From WTFV01 sp965200895 (GTDB lineage: Bacteria > Acidobacteriota > Vicinamibacteria > Vicinamibacterales > UBA8438), in contig CBDAVM010000002.1 of the NCBI GenBank assembly GCA_965200895.1, positions 372,001 through 436,000 on the forward strand: a stretch of DNA of 64,000 bases, given 5' to 3'. Below are positions 8,507 to 16,236 of this stretch, piece by piece. The notes under the pieces were generated by a model that was given only the letters and a program-made list of their open reading frames with translations, was not told the origin of the DNA and made no database searches. Every line of letters begins with the position of its first letter. Position 1 is the first letter of the stretch. Both the position numbers and the translations under genes were made by a program.

Positions 8507-9877
8507 GTGAAGACGACGCGAGTGGCGCTGATGGCGATGTTGGCATTGTCGGTGGCGGCGGGTGTCCCGGCCCAGACGAACTGGCCGCAGTTCCGGGGCG
8601 GGGTGGCGGGCGTGGTCGCCGACGACCCGGCGTTGCCCGAGCGCTGGGGACCGGACGAGAACATCGCCTGGCGGATCGACATCCCGGGGCGCGCCTGGAG
8701 CTCGCCCATCGTCTGGGGCGAGCACGTCTTCGTGCTCACCGTGACGCGCGTCAGCGGGACCACCGACGCGCAGCCGATGCCGATCGAGTCCTACCGGGCG
8801 CGATCGCTGGGCGGTTCGATGACCGGCGCCGACATCGACAGGGAGGCGGAGCCGCTGCGCTGGGTGCTCTACGACGTCGACTTCGAGACCGGCGCGGTGC
8901 GCTGGGAGCGCCAGCTGCACACGGCGGCGCCGACCCTGACCGCGCATCAGAAGAACACCTTCGCGTCGGAGACCCCGGTGACCGACGGCGAGCGCGTCTA
9001 CGTCTACCTGGGCGACATCGGCCTGTTCGCACTGGATTTCGAGGGCAACGAGACGTGGTCGGTCCCGCTCGAATGGCTGCCGCGGCGTAGTTGGGGCGCC
9101 GCCGGCTCGCCGGTGCTTCACGACGGCCGGCTCTACGTCGTCAACGACAACGACGAGCAGTCGTGGGTGGCGGCCTTCGATGCGGCCACCGGCGAGCAGA
9201 TCTGGCGCACCGAACGCGACGAGGGCACCAACTGGTCGACGCCCTTCGTCTGGGAGAACGACGTGCGCACGGAGCTCGTGACGACCGGCACGGGCGGCGT
9301 CCGCTCCTACAGCCTCGACGGCGAATTGCTGTGGGAGCTGCACGGCATGTCGTCACTCGTCATTCCGACGCCCTTCGCGGACCACGGTCTGCTCTTCATC
9401 AACTCCGGCTACATCGCCGACACGAACCGGCCGGTCTACGCCATCCGGGCCGGCGCCAGCGGCGACATCTCGCTGGGGCAGGGGAGCACCAGCAACGACT
9501 ACATCGTCTGGTCGCATCCGCAGCTCGGCTCCTACAACCCGTCGTCGCTCGTCTACGGCGACTACCACTACACGCTGCTCGACCGCGGCATCCTGATGTG
9601 CTACGACGCCCGCACGGGCCAGCCGGTCTACCCGCGGCGGCGCGTCACTGCGGGAACCCTCTTCACGGCCTCGCCCTGGGCCTACAACGGCAAGATCTTC
9701 GCGCTCAGCGAGGACGGCGACACCTTCGTCCTGCAGGCCGGCGAGGAGTTCGAGGTGCTCTGGCGCAACTCGCTCGGCGACGAGATGGCGATGGCGACTC
9801 CCGCCATCGCCCGCGGCAGCCTCTTCCTGCGGACCGCGTCGAAGCTCTACCGCATCGCGTCGGACGCGGGCGATTAG
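8507..9877 (+). CDS. Secreted PQQ-like eight-bladed beta-propeller protein A
   Basis: 456 residues: a signal peptide (about 1-21) then a propeller of PQQ/BamB-type blades. Repeated blade motifs are visible, such as DAATGEQIWRT, the GxxxWxxP turns, SPVLHDGRLYVVND and ASPWAYNGKIFALSEDG. WPQFRGGVAG opens the mature chain, as in the related genes at 23397, 29404 and 55292. The family includes quinoprotein dehydrogenases and non-enzymatic scaffolds; no cytochrome c CxxCH motif is present. GTG 8507 is preferred over GTG 8504 because AGGAG (8496-8500) then lies six bases upstream. It is followed by copy 2 of the two-cysteine family. Confidence 0.85.
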   Translation: MKTTRVALMAMLALSVAAGVPAQTNWPQFRGGVAGVVADDPALPERWGPDENIAWRIDIPGRAWSSPIVWGEHVFVLTVTRVSGTTDAQPMPIESYRARSLGGSMTGADIDREAEPLRWVLYDVDFETGAVRWERQLHTAAPTLTAHQKNTFASETPVTDGERVYVYLGDIGLFALDFEGNETWSVPLEWLPRRSWGAAGSPVLHDGRLYVVNDNDEQSWVAAFDAATGEQIWRTERDEGTNWSTPFVWENDVRTELVTTGTGGVRSYSLDGELLWELHGMSSLVIPTPFADHGLLFINSGYIADTNRPVYAIRAGASGDISLGQGSTSNDYIVWSHPQLGSYNPSSLVYGDYHYTLLDRGILMCYDARTGQPVYPRRRVTAGTLFTASPWAYNGKIFALSEDGDTFVLQAGEEFEVLWRNSLGDEMAMATPAIARGSLFLRTASKLYRIASDAGD

Positions 9878-9901
9878 GCGCCGGCGCGGGGCAGAGGGGA
9901 C

Positions 9902-9907
9902 TACAAT
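9902..9907 (+). promoter_or_regulatory. -10 box upstream of two-cysteine copy 2
   Basis: TACAAT matches five of six consensus positions and lies 64 bases before ATG 9971, within the 93-base gap after the quinoprotein. No clear -35 is seen. Confidence 0.35.
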
Positions 9908-9970
9908 GGGCGAATGGATGCGTCGGTCCTGGATGTCCTGACCGCCCGCAGACCAAAGGGAGGCGAGTCG

Positions 9971-10963
9971 ATGAATCATCGTGTACTGACAGCCCTGTTC
10001 GCGCTGGCGGCGGTCGTGCTGCTCGCGCCGGCCCCGGCGGCCGCGCAGGCGGACGACAGTGTGATGCGGACGCCGGACGGGCAGCCGCACATCTCGGGCA
10101 CCTTCACGTTCCGGACGCTGACGCCGCTGGAGCGGCCGGCGGCGCTAGAGGGGCGCGAGCGGCTCAGCCTCGAAGAGGCGGCGCAGTTCGAGGCGTCCGA
10201 GCGCATCCGGCTGAACCGCGACCTGTTCGACCCGGAGACCGGGGCGCCGAGCGCCGGTTACCAGTCGCGGGCCGAGGGCGGGGTCCTGTCCTACAACGAG
10301 TTCTGGTACGAGCGGGGCATCGAGTTGACCGCCGACAAGCGGACATCACTGATCGTCGATCCGCCGGACGGCCGGATCCCCTATACCGACGAGCACCGGG
10401 AGGCGCGGCGCATCCGCCGGCTCAACCTGCGCAACGGCTTCGCGGACCACTACACCGACCGCAGCCTGTCGGACCGCTGCATCCTCGGGTTCAACGCCGG
10501 GCCGCCGATGACCGCGGGCTCCTACAACAACAACGTCCAGATCATGCAGATCCCGGGCCACGTCGTGATCTACAACGAGATGGTGCACAACCCGCGCATC
10601 ATTCCCATCGACGCCGAGGCGCCGCGCCACGGCCTGCGGCAGTGGTCGGGCGATTCGCGCGGCCGCTGGGAGGGCGAGACGTTCGTCGTCGAGACCTACA
10701 ACTTCATCACCGAGACCAGCCTGCGCGGCTCGTCGAAGGACACGCACGTCATCGAGCGCTTCCGGCGCGTCGATCCCGATACGGTGATGTACGAGTTCAC
10801 CGTCCAGGACCCCAACAACCTCACGGCGCCCTGGACCGCGTTGATGCCGATGCGGCGCACCGACGGCCCGCTGTTCGAGTACGCCTGCCACGAGGGCAAC
10901 ATCGGCATGCACGGCATCATGGCCGGGGCGCGCCGCAAGGACACGCAGCGCGTCAACGACTGA
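9971..10963 (+). CDS. Secreted two-cysteine family protein, copy 2 (unknown function)
   Basis: 330 residues with a signal peptide (about 1-26, ending AAAQ). The family motifs are in canonical order: SGTFTFRTLTPLERP, LSYNEFWYERG, RTSLIVDPPDGRIP, SDRCILGFNAGPP, SYNNNVQI, EMVHNPRIIPID, RGRWEGETFVVET, and FEYACHEGNIGMHG. It is very close to copy 3 (11994) along the entire length, so the pair is a recent duplication. GGGAGG (9958-9963) lies seven bases before the ATG. Only ten bases separate its stop from the GTG of the MNT gene downstream, so co-transcription is possible. Confidence 0.85.
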   Translation: MNHRVLTALFALAAVVLLAPAPAAAQADDSVMRTPDGQPHISGTFTFRTLTPLERPAALEGRERLSLEEAAQFEASERIRLNRDLFDPETGAPSAGYQSRAEGGVLSYNEFWYERGIELTADKRTSLIVDPPDGRIPYTDEHREARRIRRLNLRNGFADHYTDRSLSDRCILGFNAGPPMTAGSYNNNVQIMQIPGHVVIYNEMVHNPRIIPIDAEAPRHGLRQWSGDSRGRWEGETFVVETYNFITETSLRGSSKDTHVIERFRRVDPDTVMYEFTVQDPNNLTAPWTALMPMRRTDGPLFEYACHEGNIGMHGIMAGARRKDTQRVND

Positions 10964-10972
10964 GCCGCATCG

Positions 10973-11317
10973 GTGGATCGCGCGACGGACGGGATGCCGG
11001 GGGGCGCGCTCGCCGCAGCGCGGAGGTTCGCCGCGGCGCTGCGCGAGCGTTACGGCGCCGCCCTCGTGGATGTCCGGTTGTTCGGTTCGTGTGCGCGCGG
11101 CGAGATGTGGGAGGATTCCGACGTTGACGTGGCGGTCGTGCTGGAGCACGCCGACGGCGACACGAAGCGCAATGTCGTCGACCTGGCGGCCGACATCGGA
11201 CTCGTCCACGACGTTCTGCTGTCGCCGACCGTGTTCGACCGGGCGACGTTCGAACGCTGGCGGGCCCAGGAACGCCTGTTGATTCGGGACATCGAGCACG
11301 ACGGACAGCCGCTGTGA
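10973..11317 (+). CDS. MNT-type minimal nucleotidyltransferase (antitoxin)
   Basis: 114 residues with GTG start. The nucleotidyltransferase signature GSCARGEMWEDSDVDVAVV carries the GS motif and the D-x-D metal ligands of the pol-beta superfamily. The size fits a MNT antitoxin. In characterised MNT/HEPN modules the MNT protein AMPylates and silences its HEPN RNase partner. The HEPN gene begins 53 bases downstream on the same strand, so the pair is an operon. It lies between two near-identical copies of the two-cysteine family, which suggests insertion at or mobilisation with a duplication. Confidence 0.8.
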   Translation: MDRATDGMPGGALAAARRFAAALRERYGAALVDVRLFGSCARGEMWEDSDVDVAVVLEHADGDTKRNVVDLAADIGLVHDVLLSPTVFDRATFERWRAQERLLIRDIEHDGQPL

Positions 11318-11369
11318 CCCTCGACGGGCGGGGGCGCGCGCGCTGGGGGCCTGTGGAGGGCGGGCCCTT

Positions 11370-11765
11370 GTGACTGCCGACGGTCGTCGGGAGAGCGCCC
11401 AGACGGAACTGGACCTTGCCGCCGAAGAACTCCGGGCGGCCGAGGGGCTCCTGGCGAGCGGACTGCCGCGCATCGCGGCGGGGCGAGTGTACTTCGCGGT
11501 ATTCCACGCGATTCGGGCGCAGTTGCACGCCGAGGGTTACGAGCCCCGCTCCCACCGCGGCGCACAGCATCTGTTCAATCTGCACTTCGTACGCACCGGG
11601 CAGTTCGATCCGGAGTGCTCGCGGTTGATCGCGAGACTGCAGAAGTCTCGGGAGGAAGCCGACTATTCTCCGGCCTTCGTGGTGACCGAGCGTCACGCGC
11701 GTGAGGATCTGGATGCGGCCCGCCGGTTCGTGGCGCTCGTGCGGTCGGGCCTGGCCGTTGTGTAG
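11370..11765 (+). CDS. HEPN-domain (UPF0332-type) putative toxin
   Basis: 131 residues, GTG start with GGAGG about ten bases upstream. An all-helical HEPN pattern is seen: TELDLAAEELRAAEGLL, GRVYFAVFHAIRAQL, then SHRGAQHLFNLHFVRTG and a C-terminal ADYSP...A-rich helix. It is paired with the MNT nucleotidyltransferase. UPF0332 HEPN proteins act as RNases or RNA-binding toxins; the strict R-x4-6-H RNase motif is not obvious here, so activity is uncertain. Confidence 0.75.
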   Translation: MTADGRRESAQTELDLAAEELRAAEGLLASGLPRIAAGRVYFAVFHAIRAQLHAEGYEPRSHRGAQHLFNLHFVRTGQFDPECSRLIARLQKSREEADYSPAFVVTERHAREDLDAARRFVALVRSGLAVV

Positions 11766-11993
11766 GCGATGCCGACGACCGAAAGAAGGAGCCGCCTGAG
11801 CCGCACGCCCCCTGATGACCGGGTCCGTGCGCCGCGCGGGTCCCCCTCCTCACGCCTTGCCGGGTGCGGGCGCCTCACCGCTCTACCGGTGCTCGCGGGG
11901 ATTCACCACGGACGGCTGGAACCGGGCGCGATTCCGGGGTACTATCTGCCGTTGCACCGGGGGGAAGGGACTGAAATCCACGGAGGAGAGGCA

Positions 11994-12995
11994 ATGAGTC
12001 TGCGAGCAACGGCGGTGCTGGCCGTCATCGGGGCAGTGTTGTGTATCGTTCCCGGGTCCGCTGGCGCGCAGGAGCCGGCTTCGGGCAGCGTGCTGCGGAC
12101 GCCGGACGGCCAGCCGGACATCTCCGGCATCTTCACCTTCCGGACGCTGACGCCGCTGCAGCGGCCGGCGGCCCTGGAGGGCAGGGACCGGCTGGGCGCG
12201 GAGGAAGCGGCGCAGTTCGAGGCGTCCGAGCGGATCCGCCTCAACCGCGACCTGTTCGATCCGGAGACGGGCGCGCCGAGCGCCGGCTACCAGCCGCGGG
12301 CCGAGGGCGGCGTGCTCTCCTACAACGAGTTCTGGTACGAGCGGGGCGTCGAGCTGACCTCGGACAAGCGCACGTCGCTGGTCGTGGACCCGCCGAGCGG
12401 GCGCATTCCATTCACGGCGGACTACCAGGCGGCGGCGCGCATCCGGCGGCTCAACCTGCGCAACGGCTTCGCGGATCACTACACCGACCGCAGCCTCGCG
12501 GACCGCTGCATCATGGGCTTCAACGCCGGGCCGCCGATGGTGTCGAGCGCGTACAACAACAACGTGCAGATCTTCCAGGTCCCCGGCTACGTGGTCATCC
12601 TGAACGAGATGGTGCACAACGCACGGATCATCCCCATCGACGGCCGGCCGCACGGCGCGCTCCGCCAGTGGTCCGGCGACTCGCGCGGGCGCTGGGAGGG
12701 CGAGACGCTGGTGGTCGAGACGCACAACTTCCTGCGCGAGACCAGCCTCGGCGGATCGTCCCGCGACACGCACGTGATCGAGCGCCTCCGGCGCGTGGAC
12801 CCCGACACCGTGATGTACGAGTTCACCGTCGAGGATCCGAACAACTTCACCCGACCGTGGACGGCGTTGATGCCGATGCGGCGCACCGACGGCCCGCTGT
12901 TCGAGTACGCCTGTCACGAGGGCAACATCGGCATGCACGGCATCATGGCCGGCGCACGCCGCAAGGACACGCAGGCCGTGACCTCGGTCCGCTGA
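11994..12995 (+). CDS. Secreted two-cysteine family protein, copy 3 (unknown function)
   Basis: 333 residues, signal peptide about 1-26. It is near-identical in architecture and sequence to copy 2 from the mature N-terminus (TPDGQPDISGIFTFRTLTP) to GARRKDTQ at the end, while the signal peptides differ. The cysteines are in ADRC and ACHEGN. GGAGGAGAG just upstream of ATG 11994 is a strong ribosome-binding site. A TACTAT -10-like box lies at 11940-11945. Only three bases separate its stop from the small membrane protein downstream, so these are probably one transcript. Confidence 0.85.
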   Translation: MSLRATAVLAVIGAVLCIVPGSAGAQEPASGSVLRTPDGQPDISGIFTFRTLTPLQRPAALEGRDRLGAEEAAQFEASERIRLNRDLFDPETGAPSAGYQPRAEGGVLSYNEFWYERGVELTSDKRTSLVVDPPSGRIPFTADYQAAARIRRLNLRNGFADHYTDRSLADRCIMGFNAGPPMVSSAYNNNVQIFQVPGYVVILNEMVHNARIIPIDGRPHGALRQWSGDSRGRWEGETLVVETHNFLRETSLGGSSRDTHVIERLRRVDPDTVMYEFTVEDPNNFTRPWTALMPMRRTDGPLFEYACHEGNIGMHGIMAGARRKDTQAVTSVR

Positions 12996-12998
12996 TCC

Positions 12999-13457
12999 AT
13001 GCGCAACTGGTTGCCCTTCGTCGTGATGACGGTGCTGAGCTGGGGGACCTACATCCCGACGCTCCACCGCGGACAGCTCGCGCTCGGCAGCAGCGGCGTG
13101 CACGCGTTCCTGATGGTGGGGCTCGCCTACGTGGTGGTGGCGATCGCCGTGCCCGGGGTCATGGTGCTCCGCGCCGGTTCGTGGAGCATCTTCACCGACA
13201 ACCCGAACGGGATGGCGTTCACGTTCGCCGCCGGCGTGCTGGGCGCCCTGGGCGCCCTGGGTATCGTGCTCGCGCTCGTCAACGGCGGCCGGCCGACCGT
13301 GGTCCCGCCGCTGGTCTTCGCCGGGGCGCCGGTGGTGAGCGTCTTCGTCGCGATGCTCTACAACCCGCCGCAGCAGAGTCCGTCGCCGCTGTTCTTCCTG
13401 GGGATTCTGATGGCGGCGGCCGGCGCGTTCCTGGTGCTCTCGTACCGGCCGCACTAG
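12999..13457 (+). CDS. Half-size EamA/DMT-like integral membrane protein
   Basis: 152 residues with about four or five hydrophobic helices (3-20, 34-57, 70-92, 100-118, 130-147) and short Pro/Gly-rich loops, for example PTVVPPLVFAGAPVVS. The layout resembles one half of a drug/metabolite-transporter protein, but no specific family can be fixed by eye. It starts three bases after copy 3 and ends 15 bases before the next quinoprotein, so it belongs to a tight three-gene run 11994-14951. Confidence 0.6.
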   Translation: MRNWLPFVVMTVLSWGTYIPTLHRGQLALGSSGVHAFLMVGLAYVVVAIAVPGVMVLRAGSWSIFTDNPNGMAFTFAAGVLGALGALGIVLALVNGGRPTVVPPLVFAGAPVVSVFVAMLYNPPQQSPSPLFFLGILMAAAGAFLVLSYRPH

Positions 13458-13472
13458 GCGGCGCGGTTCCGA

Positions 13473-14951
13473 ATGTCCCGTCCGGATCCGACGTTCGCTT
13501 CGGGGCGCCGGCTGTCGCGGCGCTCGGTGCTCGGCGCGCTGGCTGCGCCCCTGCTGGCGCCGCGGGTCTCCGTCGCCGGGCGCCGGCCCGGCGCTCGGCA
13601 GCCGGGCGACGGACCTGCGGGGTCCGGTCCGGCGATCGTGCACCGCGCGCCGCGACCGCTCGCCGCCGACGCCGTCACCCACGACTGGCCGTCGTTTCTC
13701 GGGCCGACCCACAACGCGGTGTCGACCGAGACGCGGCTGAGCCGGGCGCTTCCGCCGCCGCTGGTCTGGGAGATGCCCACCGGTTCGGGCTACGCTTCGC
13801 CGGCGATCCAGGGGGACCGTCTCGTCTACCTGCACCGGGTCGGCGACGAAGAGATCGTCGAGTGCCTGCACCCCGAGACCGGCGCCACCCACTGGCGTCT
13901 CCGCTATCCGTCCGCGTACCGCGATCGTTACGGCTACAACAACGGACCGCGGTCGAGTCCGGTCATCGACGCCGCCGGCGGGCGGGTGTACACGGTGGGC
14001 GCCGAGGGGCGCATCCATGCGATGGAGCTGGAGACCGGTCGCGTCGTCTGGCGCTCCGACCTGCGCACCGCATACAGCGTGCGGCAGGACTTCTTCGGCA
14101 TCAGCTCGACGCCGCTCCTCGAGGGCGGTCTGCTGATCCTGAACATCGGAGCGCCCGGGGGACCGACCGTCGCGGCGCTGGATCTGGAGACGGGCGAGGA
14201 GGCCTGGCGGGCGGGCGAGGAGTGGGGCGCGAGCTACGCGTCGCCGGTGCCGGCCGACGTGCACGGCGAGCGCCGCGTGTTCGTCTTCGCCGGCGGCGAG
14301 TCGCGACCGCCGTCCGGCGGGCTGATGTCGATCGATCCGGCGAACGGCAACGTCGATTTCGCGTTCCCGTGGCGGAGCCGCACCTACGAGTCGGTCAACG
14401 CCGCGTGTCCGGTCGTCTTCGACGACAAGGTGTTCATCACCGCGAGCTACCGCGCCGGCGGGGCGCTGGTCGCCGTGCGGCCCGACTTCACGCCCGAGGT
14501 GGTGTGGACGACCCGGGAGTTCGCGCTGCACTTCAACACGCCGATTCACCGGGACGGCCACCTCTACGGCTTCGACGGGCGCAACATGGGCGATTCCTCG
14601 CTGGCGTGCATCGATGCGGCCACGGGGGAGGTGGCGTGGCGCGCGGCGCCGCAATGGCGCGAGACCTTCACGAGCGGCGGGCGCGAATACGAGCAGATCC
14701 TGGGCACGGCGCGCGGATCGCTGCTGGCGGCGGACGGGCAGTTCCTGTGCCTCGGAGAGCTCGGCCACCTGCTCTGGATGGATCTGACCCCCGACGGCTA
14801 TACCGAGATCTCCCGCGGCTGGTTGTTCGCGGCCCGCGAGTCGTGGGGGTTGCCGGTGCTGTCGCGCGGCCTGCTCTACGTGACGCAGAACGCGCGCGAT
14901 CTGCTCACCGGGGCGGGACCGCGGCTGCTCTGCTACGACCTGCGCGCGTAG
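13473..14951 (+). CDS. Exported PQQ-like beta-propeller protein B with Tat-like signal
   Basis: 492 residues. The leader has twin arginines (LSRRSVLGALAAP), suggesting Tat export, followed by a Pro/Gly-rich spacer. Propeller blades run from about residue 70 (DWPSFLGPTHNAVS) with LETGRVVWRSD, LDLETGEEAWRAG and DAATGEVAWRA repeats. It is more divergent than the four WPQFRG-type propellers and lacks their C-terminal signature. Tat export would fit cofactor loading before secretion, but bound PQQ cannot be shown. It is the last gene of the 11994 run and converges on the SMP-30-like gene with a shared terminator between. Confidence 0.8.
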   Translation: MSRPDPTFASGRRLSRRSVLGALAAPLLAPRVSVAGRRPGARQPGDGPAGSGPAIVHRAPRPLAADAVTHDWPSFLGPTHNAVSTETRLSRALPPPLVWEMPTGSGYASPAIQGDRLVYLHRVGDEEIVECLHPETGATHWRLRYPSAYRDRYGYNNGPRSSPVIDAAGGRVYTVGAEGRIHAMELETGRVVWRSDLRTAYSVRQDFFGISSTPLLEGGLLILNIGAPGGPTVAALDLETGEEAWRAGEEWGASYASPVPADVHGERRVFVFAGGESRPPSGGLMSIDPANGNVDFAFPWRSRTYESVNAACPVVFDDKVFITASYRAGGALVAVRPDFTPEVVWTTREFALHFNTPIHRDGHLYGFDGRNMGDSSLACIDAATGEVAWRAAPQWRETFTSGGREYEQILGTARGSLLAADGQFLCLGELGHLLWMDLTPDGYTEISRGWLFAARESWGLPVLSRGLLYVTQNARDLLTGAGPRLLCYDLRA

Positions 14952-14975
14952 CCGGGCGGGACGATGAAGGTGTCC

Positions 14976-14999
14976 ACGCCGAGGCCCCCCCCTCGGCGT
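14976..14999. terminator. Bidirectional hairpin between convergent genes
   Basis: A perfect 9-bp stem (ACGCCGAGG with CCTCGGCGT) closes a loop of six Cs. It lies between the convergent stops at 14951 and 15003. There is no U-tract, so it may act as a barrier or RNA stabiliser. Confidence 0.55.
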
Positions 15000-15002
15000 C
15001 GC

Positions 15003-16106
15003 TCAGGCGATGCCCGCGCCCCGGATCCCGACGTAGACCGAGTAGAGCGACTGGCTCGCGGTCATGAACAGCCGGTTGCGCCGCGTGCCGCCGAAGCAGA
15101 CGTTCGCGCACCGCTCCGGCAGCCGGATGATGCCGATGACGTCTCCGTCCGGGGCGATGATCTGCACGCCCGGGACGGCGCCGGCCCAGACGTTGCCGTC
15201 GGTGTCGCAGCGCATGCCGTCGGCAACCGACCGCGCGCCGGGATCGCCCGGCGCCGAGAGCTGCACGAGGCTTCGCCCGTTGACCAGCCGTTCGCCGTCG
15301 ACGTCCCAGACCTTCACCTCCTGCCCGCTGCCCGTGTCGGCCACGTAGAGCCGGTCGTAGGCGGGCGAGAAGCAGAGGCCGTTCGGCGCGCCGATGTCGT
15401 CGGTGACGCGGGTGATCGCGCCGGTCACGCCGTCCACCCGGTAGACCGACAGCGGCAGCTCCTGTTCGGCCGGAAAGCCCTCGTAGCTGCCCCGGATGCC
15501 GTACGGCGGGTCGGTGAACCAGATGCTGCGATCGGGGTGGACGACGACGTCGTTCGGCGAGTTCAGCCGGCTTCCCTCGAAGCGGTCCGCGATGACCGTC
15601 ACCTCGCCGGAGTGCTCGTAGCGCGCCACCCGCCGGTTCCCGTGCTCACAGGAGATCTGCCGGCCCTCGTGGTCGAACGTGTTGCCGTTGCTGTGGCCGG
15701 AGGGATTGCGGAAGACGCTGACGTGGCCGTCCTCCTCCAGCCAGCGCAACTGGCGGTTGTTCGGGATGTCGCTCCAGACCAGATAACGCCCGCTCCCGTT
15801 CCAGGCCGGCCCCTCCGCCCACAGCGTACCGATGTAGTGGCGGCGGATCGGCGTGTTGAAGAGGATGTAGGGCCGAAACCGCGGGTCGAGCGCGATGATG
15901 TCCGGGTCCGGATAGTGCAGCGGGTTCTGCCCGGACCAGTCGCGCGGTTCGTACGGCGGCAGGCTCGTCTGCTGCGTGGCGGCCAGCGCCGGGGCAAGCG
16001 TCGTGGACGCGACGGCCATGCCGAGAAACGCGCGCCGGTTCAGGGATTGACGCGATGTCGGCCGGGGACCGCGTATGTACGGCGATCGAGAAGGATCCTT
16101 GCGCAT
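15003..16106 (-). CDS. Tat-exported SMP-30/gluconolactonase-like protein
   Basis: 367 residues. The Tat leader SLNRRAFLGMAVAST is followed by a six-bladed SMP-30 propeller: AEGPAWNGSGRYLVWSDIPNN, NGNTFDHEGRQISCEHGNRRV, SPNDVVVHPDRSIWFTDPPYG, GAPNGLCFSPAYDRLYVADTG and DGMRCDTDGNVWAG. The Glu, Asn and Asp metal ligands of the family (EGPAW, SPND, DG) are present. The likely reaction is hydrolysis of sugar-acid lactones in the periplasm. ATG 16104-16106 is chosen; a TATAAG -10 box lies only ten bases upstream, implying leaderless translation. It may pair functionally with sugar-oxidising quinoproteins. Confidence 0.85.
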   Translation of the reverse strand: MRKDPSRSPYIRGPRPTSRQSLNRRAFLGMAVASTTLAPALAATQQTSLPPYEPRDWSGQNPLHYPDPDIIALDPRFRPYILFNTPIRRHYIGTLWAEGPAWNGSGRYLVWSDIPNNRQLRWLEEDGHVSVFRNPSGHSNGNTFDHEGRQISCEHGNRRVARYEHSGEVTVIADRFEGSRLNSPNDVVVHPDRSIWFTDPPYGIRGSYEGFPAEQELPLSVYRVDGVTGAITRVTDDIGAPNGLCFSPAYDRLYVADTGSGQEVKVWDVDGERLVNGRSLVQLSAPGDPGARSVADGMRCDTDGNVWAGAVPGVQIIAPDGDVIGIIRLPERCANVCFGGTRRNRLFMTASQSLYSVYVGIRGAGIA

Positions 16107-16115
16107 GATCCGAAT

Positions 16116-16145
16116 CTTATACACCACGGAAGGAGTGGTCGTCAC
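16116..16145 (-). promoter_or_regulatory. Promoter of the SMP-30-like gene (leaderless)
   Basis: On the minus strand GTGACG (16140-16145), an 18-base spacer and TATAAG (16116-16121) form a -35/-10 pair. The expected start falls within a few bases of the ATG at 16106, leaving no room for a ribosome-binding site. Confidence 0.5.
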
Positions 16146-16236
16146 GCGGTCCGCAGCGCGCGAGGCGTCACCGGTCCGGAATGCGCAGGACGGCGAGATG
16201 TGTGCGCCGTACACCGGTCGCAGCGCGCGCGAGGTG

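Noticed and set aside
11883..14768. Very long minus-strand open frame (961 codons) opposite copy 3, the membrane gene and propeller B
   Set aside because: Arg/His/Pro/Val-rich, no domain pattern, and directly opposite three well-supported genes; an effect of high third-position GC.
12041..15067. 1008-codon plus-strand frame over the same region
   Set aside because: Shifted shadow of copy 3 and propeller B with Arg/Ala/Gly-rich noise composition.
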